From Panonychus citri (Eukaryota > Arthropoda > Arachnida > Trombidiformes > Tetranychidae), in NCBI RefSeq assembly GCF_014898815.1, contig NW_026515543.1, positions 3,100,001-3,164,000 of the forward strand: a stretch of DNA of 64,000 nt, in the 5' to 3' direction. Shown here piece after piece: positions 49,077 to 58,515 of this stretch. The notes below the pieces were generated by a model. That model made no database searches and had not been told where the DNA came from. It worked only from the letters and a program-made list of their open reading frames with translations. Numbering within the stretch: position 1 is the first letter of the stretch; each line of letters starts with the position of its first letter. Position numbers and translations under genes: made by a program.

Positions 49077-52000
49077 TATTCTGGTTATCATTTTATCTCA
49101 TCCATTTGGTACGATCATCGACATCAATTAGGAGAAAATGAAAAAAAAACAAAGAGTCCTAATTCTGATCTAACATATCATGATAACATTATCTCATCAT
49201 CACCTGAGTAATTAATGATACTCATCATTACTCTTTAAACTAATAAAACCAATTTTCTGGTTTATTCATCGTGATAATATTAACCAAAAGTTAACCCAAA
49301 CCTAATCAAAGTGAAAACGGTAAACAACAATCAGTGTAAACATCTTAATCATTTAACCTTGATTGTGTTTTCTTTTTCCTGAAAACAAAAACAAAATCAT
49401 GATGATGATGAAGATGAATAGTCTTGTTACCTACTTACAGTAATATCATGTTCAGATAATTTCCGGTTACCTTTCCAATTGAATAATAATGATAATCAAA
49501 AGGATGAACAAGATGAAATGAAAAAGTGATGCGTGGGATTTAAGTTAATCATCATTTCAACTTAAACTCACTCAATCCCCATAAGATTATCCATAAACAA
49601 GATAAAAACCATAATAACCCTGAAAGGTTATCACTTGAACATCAACAACAATTGAATTTGATGATAAATTTTCACTCTTATGATAAAATTGTGAAATTTT
49701 GTAAAGTAGTTGATTGAGTTTGGATTTTAAAATGAAAACAAGATGAAGATTATTATTAATATAAATACATTAACTGTAATAACACCAATCAGCTACTTTA
49801 ATCATCATTATAAACATCAATTGATATTGCAACAATTAACCAAATTAAAATAACCGATATCACGTTTATTCAAACAATTCAAATTGAAACGTAATAATAA
49901 TTTGTATTATTATTGTTGGTCAAGACTTTTAATTTTTTTTTTGGTTAGTTAATTAAACAATCAAGTCAATTGACCTAATTTAATCAAACAGTTTAACCAA
50001 ATTTAACAAATTGTTTGATTATTATTGATATATGATAACAATTAGATAACCAAAAAGCATTAAATCCAAGGTAAATTTTGGCGAAAAGAAAAAGTTTCTT
50101 TATGATTTCAACCTACTCATTAACGATTAACATCATTAGTTGATTGTAACAATTTAACTGATCTTCGTTTATTAATATAATCATAAATTTCTCAAAAAGG
50201 GTGGACTAAATGTATTATAATTATCATTAAGATGAGTTTATTCTTGTTAATCATAAAAATTTAATTTAAATGATACTAACGATGTTCACAATTCGTTAAT
50301 TTCTTCCTTCATCCTACGTTAATTGTTGTAGTTAAATTGTTGTTTCATCTCAAACAATAAGGTGCATTTAAGATGATGAAGGATGACAAAATTGATTGTC
50401 ATGATTAAATATATTAATGTTCAATTAAATTAACTGTTGTTGTAGGTGCCAAGGTAAGAGTAAAGAGTTGAGTCAAACTAAATTAACTTGAAAAAAAGTT
50501 GATTAGTTAACAATAATGGTAACAATTAAGTTTACATCATGTTGATCATTATCTGTTATTATTATTAGCAATTAACTTTGATGGTTATTGTCAAAAATTT
50601 GATTCACTTTTACTTTTTTTTCAAGAAAATCACAAAAGTCTAAATCATTGATTTGCAGTTACGGTTTAATTACGATTGTTAACTAACATGTTCATCTAGA
50701 GATTAAATCAATTTCGAAACAATTTAATTTCGATGTTAATTGTTAGGTCATAATTTCGAGGATCATCAATTGTTACTCAAGAGAGATAATAAGTGACCAT
50801 GATTAGAGTAAATTTTACGCTTTCGATTCTAAACTTTTTCGTTATTCGTTTCGATCTGTCTTAATCACTAACGAGCTCTGATTTGATTGTAAACAATCAA
50901 ACAAAGTTCAAGATCAAAATAATTGAAACAATCTAATACTTAATCCAACTATTGATTAATGTGCTTATTGTTTCTTAATCATTATAATTAAACAACATCA
51001 AGTTACACATGTAACATCAAGTTAATCCATGAAAACTAAATCATGGTTTAGATTTGATTGCTGATGAACAACACTTGGCAGCTGGAGGTAATACATTAAC
51101 AATTAAGGTAATTTATTAACAATTTAATAGCAATTAAGACCTTAAAATGAAATGATAACAATTATCTGTTGATTGTTAGCAATTATTATCAATATTGTTT
51201 TATGTTACTCACGAAAACAGTTAATCAATTGTTGTTTATTGTTTTGTTTCTCGGTTATTACAATTAGCACAACCTCTCAATTGGAATTGACAACAATCAA
51301 CTCAATTACATAATTAATGGTGAAATACTGTTGTTTAATTAATTGCTGAGTCAACTAATTGTTTCGAAATCAAAACTTGTCAAATGCATTTGATTAAAAT
51401 TGTGAGTTGATTATTAGTTAAAAAACTTAATGAGACCTTTAATTATAACATTTCCATTTTTAATGGTTAACAATTAAAGTTTTTACACTTAATTAAAATT
51501 TTAATCAAATAAGGTTAACGCAAGTTAATTAATTGCTTAAAAAATATGGATATTAATTGTCATCAAATATGTTATTACTATCACAATCCTTTACAACTTG
51601 AATCAACAATTAATTAAATAAAACAAATGATCACAAGGTTAGATTAATAATCAATACTATTTGTCCAGTTGATTGAGTTGATTTTTATCAAGGGCAATAA
51701 GATTTAATCAATTGAGATCAATATGAGAAATGAAAAAATTAATCATGGGTAAACAATATAATCGGATCATGAAAATCAAGCCAACAATCAATAAATTGTT
51801 ATTACGAAATGTGATAAAAAAAAAGTGACAGTTTAATTGTAACTCAACTAGTCAAAATCATCAAAAAATTGGCAGCAATTTACTCAGATGCAATCAAATT
51901 TAATTCAATACCCAAAATTGAATTTAAACTGTGTTTAATTAGCAATGAAAAATAATCATAAAGATAATAATTCAAATCGACAATCAAATCAGTTAAAATG

Positions 52001-52832
52001 TCGCATAGTTGAAAATGAGAAGTAAAAAAATAATGATAATAACAGTTTGATTTGAATAGGATGCTGATGATTATTATCATCATTAAAATCACTGAATTTT
52101 TCAAATTAAAAGTATCACGATGATGAAAGTTTTATCATCCTTCCTGTCAAGGTGAATGTTATTTGGATTTTTGTACTACATTTACCTGTTAGATGTTTTT
52201 AAACTCCAAGGTGAAGTTGTCATTTAGCTTGGAACTCATTACTCAGGGTATCAGAACTTTTTTGCTATTTCTTTCATCAAATAATATGATATGAAAAAAA
52301 ACTCATGATAAACTTGAATGAACATTGTCAATTGTTGTTACAATTAACAAGAAGGAAAAATAATCAACAATCATATAAGCGATTTATCAAAGTTCAATAT
52401 GAGAAGTTGTATATTGCCAAAGCTGAGATTTTGATATAATCAGAAGTTCATTAGTCTCCTTCCCTCTTTTATTTCCCAGAATTCTGGATTTTTGTTATTC
52501 TTTTCATCATCATAATCCCAAAACTGAATCATCTTATTCATCATCACATTGTTACAATGTTTTTCAATATCATTATCATCATAATCATTTTGTGATGACT
52601 AGATGAACAAAAAAAAGTTGCTAACTTATTTCGGGAAAATTTGGGCTCAAATGCAAAATACTGGGAGTTATGATAATTATCAAATTAATACGTTTCTATT
52701 ATGATATTTACCTTTCGCTTTTGTACCTTCATCACACTTTGGGTGTAAATATGTTTATTTATCAGCAAGAACTCACTCAGAATCTAATGAAAAGATTTTC
52801 CATGAAAAAACTGAAGCTTAAATCAAATGCAT

Positions 52833-52834
<2 letters not shown>

Positions 52835-52893
<59 letters not shown>
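52835..52893. repeat. (GAAA)n(GA)n microsatellite
   Basis: Three GAAA units, then about 24 GA units. Confidence 0.9.
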
Positions 52894-52896
<3 letters not shown>

Positions 52897-54360
52897 AAGT
52901 AGTTTCCAGTTGAATATTTCTCATGATGATAAATTATAACACTAATCATGATACAATATTGACATTAGTGGAATTGCAATTCTGGGCAAAACATAATCAC
53001 AATTTCTCACCAGGAATCATAATTAACTGGGAATGAAATGTAAGGGATCATGTGGACATTTTAAACTTTTATACGCATTTGACTGGTTGAAGAAAATGTT
53101 CTAATTATCGTTGGGTTCAAGGGAATCACAATTAAAAGGTTACCCACGAAAAGTTTTGATTTATATGTTCCCGGGAAAATTAAGAAAAACCAATTTTCTC
53201 TGTATCGAGTATCAAAATTATAATCATTATATCGTAATGATGAATTCAATCAAATAGTAATGATTTAAACTCCCGTTGATTGTGATCCTTGAAATGCTAA
53301 GATGATATGGATAATTAATGGTTTCATCATGGATTAATTAAGGTTTTTGGGAAAAAGCAAAATATGGGAATGAAAAAGTTAACCCATTTTCTGGTTTTAA
53401 TCATGATAAATGATATATTATGTTGACGATTGAATTGATTGGTAAACAGAATTGAACATTATTTTCACATTAGTATTTTTTGTTTACATGTTATTGATTA
53501 ATCGTGTTTCTGGTTTGTATTAATAAGCTACTAAATTGTTGTAATAATTATCAATACAATTCTAATTGATATAATTGACAAGATTTTCAGCTTAAGTGAT
53601 AATCATCATAATCATAATCGGTAATTTAATTTTGTAATCAATATTATATAAGTTTCTCTTCATTTCCAAACATAATGACATTTATCTGTTCAGATTTACA
53701 CAAAACAATAAAAACAATCATAATAATAATGATGATGAGCTACAATTAAGGTGACAGTATATGAAATATTATCACTGATTATTATCGAGACAAACATCCA
53801 ACATATGAATCAGAATAATTGGTAAAAAGGAAAAAAAATCTCGAATAGCACTTAGAACTATTTTTACCATCATTATTATTTTCAAGTTTTGTCTTTATCC
53901 ATAAGTGGTTCATGATGATAATAACAGAAAACATTTGAAATGAAGAGATGATGATGTTGGTGATAATGATGATGAAAATTACAGCACTGGAAAAGTAGGT
54001 AAGTGTTGAAGAAAAATCCGTTATAATAAATAACTGGTAATGTTAATACCCTGGGAGTATTAAGATAAACTAGAATCTCATGATAATAATGATGATGTTG
54101 ATGTTTAGTAGGAGTCAAAATATTGATTTATCATCTTATCTTCATCATCATCACCATCAACCTTATCATCTTTACGATTTTTTTTGCTACTTCATTTTCT
54201 AGTACCAACTGTTGACTATCTACAGTATTTATTATACACTTCATCTGATTATTTACCTTATCTGTTTTTCAATCAGAAATCCCGATAATCATTATTATCA
54301 TGAATCTGTTATATCTTTCTCGGTGTTTTCTTAACCTCCACCTGATCAACTAAATCAATG

Positions 54361-54388
54361 AACCTTATATTTGATATAATATAAGGTT
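54361..54388. repeat. Perfect 10-bp inverted repeat near the retrotransposon edge
   Basis: AACCTTATAT and its reverse complement ATATAAGGTT are separated by 8 bp. It lies about 100 bp outside the proposed LTR end and has no known role. Confidence 0.5.
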
Positions 54389-54488
54389 AGTATCGGTAAT
54401 CCGATTTAAAGTGAAGTAATAATAATCACCATACAAGTCAAAATTAATTATCAAATTAGATCAACATGAGTAAAAGTCACATGGATAT

Positions 54489-54854
54489 TGTGAGTATTTT
54501 TGTCGTAGACAAACCTTACCAAGGGATCTCCGAGAAAGACTGATTTGATTTGAATGAAACTCTTTTTATTTTTGATAGCACTTTTGAACATTAGATTTAT
54601 AAATTTGTGAATATTTAAACAGAACTGTGGGTAAGGGTAAAGGAAGGGTAAGTGAAGGAGAGAGGGTAATTAACAATAAAGTGGACAATAGACTTAACTT
54701 GACTAATCTGATTAATTGTGTTTTTGGACTTGTGCTTTTATATGTAACATTTAACCTCTAGGGTATTGGTAAATAGTTAATGTATCATGTGATGTAGATT
54801 AGATAAAGGGGGAGAGTAATTAAGGTTGCGTCATTTATATGTAATCCCCTTACA
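54489..54854 (-). repeat. Candidate 3' LTR of the gypsy-type element
   Basis: Read on the minus strand, a purine stretch (GTAGGGGGCTC, possible polypurine tract) is followed by TGTAAGGGGATTACA, an LTR-like TG start. Within the next 360 bp are a TATA-like ATATAAAAG and an AATAAA, in promoter-then-polyadenylation order. CA ends near 54489 or 54501 are possible. It starts about 100 bp after the stop of the last ORF, where a 3' LTR is expected. The 5' LTR is outside the window, so the ends cannot be confirmed by comparison. Confidence 0.5.
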
Positions 54855-54954
54855 GAGCCCCCTACTCGACGTTGCTTTCGGGTGTCAAATCGAGCGAACC
54901 AGAAAATTTTGACATCTTGGGTGTCGGAATTGGCTGGTTCCAAATGCCGCGAAA

Positions 54955-57117
54955 TCAACGTGGGCGTCTTTGGTTTACTTGTCTTCTGAATTTCTCAAAA
55001 ATTTGGAGATTAATTTGATTGAACGGTGGTCTCAACGTATCTGTACCATCACAATAGTTATCAACATCGAACGACTTAGCGGGTTGTCCCATTGGTCTCT
55101 TTCTTACTTCCATAGGCCAGTCATTTGTAACTTCCATGATTCTTCGGATTAGCTCTGACATCTGACGATTGTAGCCGTAATCTACATGAGGGTATGGTAG
55201 ACGGTACATCGGATTATTAATTGAATCTTTGTGAGCTTCTTCAAATTTTTCGTAATCAATGAGATAGGACCATAGGGTGAATCCAGCATCTACGATAGGA
55301 GAGTGTTCACCATCTTGAATAATTAGACCAAATAAGCAAAAGATGATATATTTGAGGGCAATCATTGGTGCGTTATACACACAGCGATAGTATGTATTAA
55401 CATCACGGACTTTCGGGCGAATTATTTCCCAATCGTTTTCATCGAAACCCATAGAAATAAAATCATTAACACCACCAGCGACACAAATGATGTCCTGAGT
55501 TTTGAGAATCGCGATGACTTTTCGTTTAACTGTAGCCCATGTATCAGCTCCTCGAGTTTGTTCAAAGGTTACCCCATGAAACACTGTACCGAATTTGATT
55601 GCTTTCTTCGGATACCGAACAATATCGTTGAAGAGTTGATTTCCATCGTGGTCAACAATTCCAATCCAAATAGGTAAACTCTTGGTTCCGACGACTGTTT
55701 CAACATCTGATTTTTCAATGTCGATACCACACACTCTCAATTTCTTTTGGTTTAAAATTCTAATTGTTTCAACAATTCGATCTCGATGAATACAATTCTC
55801 TAAACTAAACACTTGGTTTGGGTTGCTTTTTAATGCTAACCAGTCGAGTCGCTTTTTCCTTCTCTTGACATCTTGTTTTCTTTCTTTGTTTTCGGCCTTT
55901 TCTTTTTCCCATCTCTTTCGTCTATCGATCATCGCTTTCTTTTGCTTAGATGTAAGATTTTTATCTCTTCTGATATCATCGATTGTGGTTACGATCTTTG
56001 GACAGCCAGGAATTGCTTTTTCTCTTGAACGAAGGTCTTCGTAGATCTCATAGAGTTTCGGTTTTGAAACTGAAGAAGGTCCTCCTTCGGTATTCAAAAC
56101 TGAGTCCCAATCGACTGTTGGTGTACCCACTTTAGCAGCGACAGCATATTGATCCCACGATCCCCATTGTGGTTGTTGTTCAACTTCCATAGGAGTTGAT
56201 GTTGACGGTTGATTGTCTTTTTCGGGATCATCAGGTTTATCACTTTGTTGCGATGACGTTGATTGACTTGAAACGTTTTCAACACTAGAATAATCCAATT
56301 CTTCATTTGGTTGATACCAAAATGGTTCGATGGTTGATGAGCTTGTTGAGGCACGAGGTCCTTGTGCTTCATTAAGCTTCATCCGCTTTTGAACTTGATG
56401 TTCATCATCACTTTTTCTTTTACCACTAATCAATGTAACAAGGTCAGGATATTGAACCATTAGTCTTGCATCGAAAGCTTTTGCGAAATCAGGTATTGTT
56501 TTAAGAGGATTTTCTGGTCCTTCCAATGGCGGAATTACAGCAACTCTTTCATTACTTTCGATAGTTTCCTTGTTTGATTTAATAAAGTTGAGGATTGAAT
56601 TCACTTTATATTCTTCACTGTGGCAGACTTGTAGGTGTTTTAACATATCATAATATTTAGAATCTTTATCACAGAAATAATTTCGACAGTGGACTTTGAA
56701 ATCACTAAAGACCTTGATTTCATCGCTATTCAATGATTGAAGCTTGGAGAGGTCATTTCCCAAACATGAAATACAATCAAAGCGCTTGTTTTCAATGTTG
56801 TCGAAATCTGGATGATTGTTACCATTTCTTAAGTTGTAAATTAGAAACAGAACTTTTGAACAATAGATACAATAATATTCTTTGCATTGGTCACACTTGA
56901 AAGGATTCACGGGAACGTGATTGCAGAATTTGCACGAGATTGCGATTAAATGTCTCTGAGTATCCCATTTTGGTAACTCTGAGAAAATGAGACCATGATG
57001 AAAGATATTAAGTTGAATGTCCATATACTTTTTACCGAAATGTTTTTCTATTTTCTCTCTTATTAATAGTTCCAACGATCTTCTCGAAACCTTCCAATAT
57101 TTTCCTTGGTCATCCAT
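54955..57117 (-). CDS. Env-position ORF: RING/TRAF-like zinc fingers + REXO-type exonuclease
   Basis: A 720-residue uninterrupted ORF, ATG at 57117. N-terminal Cys pairs (CKFC, CDQC, CIYC, CISC; about residues 59-115) form a RING-like finger, followed by a TRAF-type C-x4-C...H...C motif (CRNYFC...HLQVCH, about 144-166). A disordered Ser/Gln/Pro middle and a very basic stretch (about 396-422, RRKRWEKEKAE, VKRRKKR) follow. The C-terminal 260 residues match the REXO/DEDDh fold: GIDIE (about 463), GGVNDF (about 546), DVNTYY (about 572) and EHSPIVDA (about 604-611), so Asp, Glu, Asp, His and Asp candidates all remain. Such enzymes degrade RNA or DNA 3' to 5'. It occupies the env position of the element and contains two of the element's hairpins. 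A separate host gene next to the element is the alternative. Confidence 0.8.
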   Translation of the reverse strand: MDDQGKYWKVSRRSLELLIREKIEKHFGKKYMDIQLNIFHHGLIFSELPKWDTQRHLIAISCKFCNHVPVNPFKCDQCKEYYCIYCSKVLFLIYNLRNGNNHPDFDNIENKRFDCISCLGNDLSKLQSLNSDEIKVFSDFKVHCRNYFCDKDSKYYDMLKHLQVCHSEEYKVNSILNFIKSNKETIESNERVAVIPPLEGPENPLKTIPDFAKAFDARLMVQYPDLVTLISGKRKSDDEHQVQKRMKLNEAQGPRASTSSSTIEPFWYQPNEELDYSSVENVSSQSTSSQQSDKPDDPEKDNQPSTSTPMEVEQQPQWGSWDQYAVAAKVGTPTVDWDSVLNTEGGPSSVSKPKLYEIYEDLRSREKAIPGCPKIVTTIDDIRRDKNLTSKQKKAMIDRRKRWEKEKAENKERKQDVKRRKKRLDWLALKSNPNQVFSLENCIHRDRIVETIRILNQKKLRVCGIDIEKSDVETVVGTKSLPIWIGIVDHDGNQLFNDIVRYPKKAIKFGTVFHGVTFEQTRGADTWATVKRKVIAILKTQDIICVAGGVNDFISMGFDENDWEIIRPKVRDVNTYYRCVYNAPMIALKYIIFCLFGLIIQDGEHSPIVDAGFTLWSYLIDYEKFEEAHKDSINNPMYRLPYPHVDYGYNRQMSELIRRIMEVTNDWPMEVRKRPMGQPAKSFDVDNYCDGTDTLRPPFNQINLQIFEKFRRQVNQRRPR
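56061..56100. repeat. AGGTCCT hairpin in exonuclease ORF (1)
   Basis: Core at 56077-56083. The left arm GTTTTGAAACTGAAG and the reverse complement of the right arm, GTTTTGAATACCGAAG, agree at most positions. Confidence 0.8.
56336..56383. repeat. AGGTCCT hairpin in exonuclease ORF (2)
   Basis: Core at 56356-56362. The left arm GATGAGCTTGTTGAGGCAC pairs with a right arm whose reverse complement is GATGAAGCTTAATGAAGCAC. Arms are about 20 bp. Confidence 0.85.
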
Positions 57118-58515
57118 CTTGAATTTAGCTTTTCAAAGCTTTCACACAATTGACCAAAGAATATTGTTCTTTTCTTGAGAAGAGGTCCTTTTCTCTTGAT
57201 TAGAAACAATGTCTTCTATCAATGGTTTTGTAATGATGATCACAAGTAATTGTAATAATTAGAAAATTAATTGTTGTTCTTTTCTTAGAAAAAGGTCCTC
57301 TTTCTTTGAGAAGAAGCAACAATTTGAATTTACAATAAAACACTTTGAATTTTCAAAAGAGAAAATTTTGATGTAGAAAATAAGCTTGGGTTGGTGACAA
57401 AGGGTTAACACTTTAGAATAGAATGTTTTTCTAATTGATTTGATTGATTGATTAATTGATTTGATTAGGAAACTTTGATTTCTTCAAATCAACCAGAGCT
57501 TGTAAAAGGTCCTCTTACTTGCTCGTGTCGATCAAGTAAAAATCAATAATTTGAACAATTAAAATCATAATTAACATCATAATTAACAAACAAGAAAACA
57601 ATTAGAGCAACTTAACCTAAGAGGTCAACTAAAACAATGACGATTCGGCTCGGCTTTGGTTGAGTGAGCAAATCGTGGGAGTACCTTTGGAAAAGGGTTA
57701 ATCGGCTGATCGACGGCGGCGCTAAATTAGCGTTTTGACTCCATGTTGCTTTTTGTTTTCTCTTGTTTTGTTTAATTAATTAATTAATTAAATTAACTAA
57801 TTTGGTGAATTTTTGGGTCCCAATTGAATTGTCGCCAAGGGTCAAAGGTCCTCTGATCCACCGTGACAATTCAATTCGTTTGGAACTCAGAACTTGTGTT
57901 AATTCAATTGGAATAGAAAATGTTCTTTTCTTTTTCAGATTTGTTCTTTTTATAGAACATTTGTTAAGCTTGTTGGTTTGGTTGATTCAATGGTCAGAGG
58001 TCCTTTGACCATTTGAATCAATTGTTTAAATCAAATGATTAATGTTTTGTTAATTAGTTTTGATGACAAATTTCTGTTTGTAGATGATGAACAATTGAAA
58101 TTTAAAATGTTTCTATTTCTGTTGTGCTGTTTGATTCCTAAGGTCAGAGGTCCTTTGACCTTTTAGAATCAATCAGTTTCAACTAAATTGATGCTGAAAA
58201 TGAATTTATGATATTGTAACTGATATCTTCTTAACAGAAATTTGTATTGTAATCGATCGTTCAATTGATTTGTTTCTCATGGTCAGAGGTCCTTTGACCA
58301 TTTGAAACATTGTGTTAATTGGGTTGAGATTGTAAATACTATCATGAATTTTCTTTGTTATTAGTAGAGTTTCAATATAAAATAGAATAAATTATAAATA
58401 GAATAGAAAATGTTAGTTGAAATTTGGATTTTTGACTCTAAATTTTGTTAGTAATTGGATTGATTAAAACAGAAATGTTTTAATTGAGAAGAGTCTTGAT
58501 GAAGAGATGAGGTCC
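57118..58515. other. Non-coding gap of the element with eight AGGTCCT hairpins
   Basis: Between the exonuclease ORF and the pol stop there is no long ORF, but AGGTCCT cores occur at 57183, 57293, 57507, 57846, 57998, 58148, 58287 and 58510 (start positions). Each is flanked by arms complementary to each other and different from the other sites: for example GATTCAATGGTCA facing TGACCATTTGAATC around 57998, and AATTGAATTGTC facing GACAATTCAATT around 57846. Arms reach about 30 bp at 57507 (GAGCTTGTAA facing TTACTTGCTC at the inner end). Four of the sites share GGTCA-(A/G)-AGGTCC next to or over the core, giving a second, local resemblance to nuclear-receptor DR1 half-sites. Confidence 0.85.

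Larger units (their letters stand above)
39311..54488. other. Gene-poor 15 kb region, probably intron or upstream of btsz
   Basis: I see no convincing coding exon. It is AT-rich with many CAATTAA, TTGATTG and ATCATC words and long (GA)n/(TC)n arrays. It probably holds the missing first exon(s) and promoter of the bitesize-like gene. A weak candidate is a short minus-strand ORF from an ATG near 44244 (MKEENMESGISIDSIDS). A plus-strand stretch at 40283-40360 ends at a GTAAGG donor, but neither can be tied to a gene. Confidence 0.5.

Noticed and set aside
48996..49211. ORF with an Arg-Glu repeat
   Set aside because: A translation of the (GA)n microsatellite.
56500..56520. GGTCCT in the exonuclease ORF (TCTGGTCCTTCC)
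   Set aside because: The core differs at its first base and the flanks give no real stem; not counted in the hairpin family.
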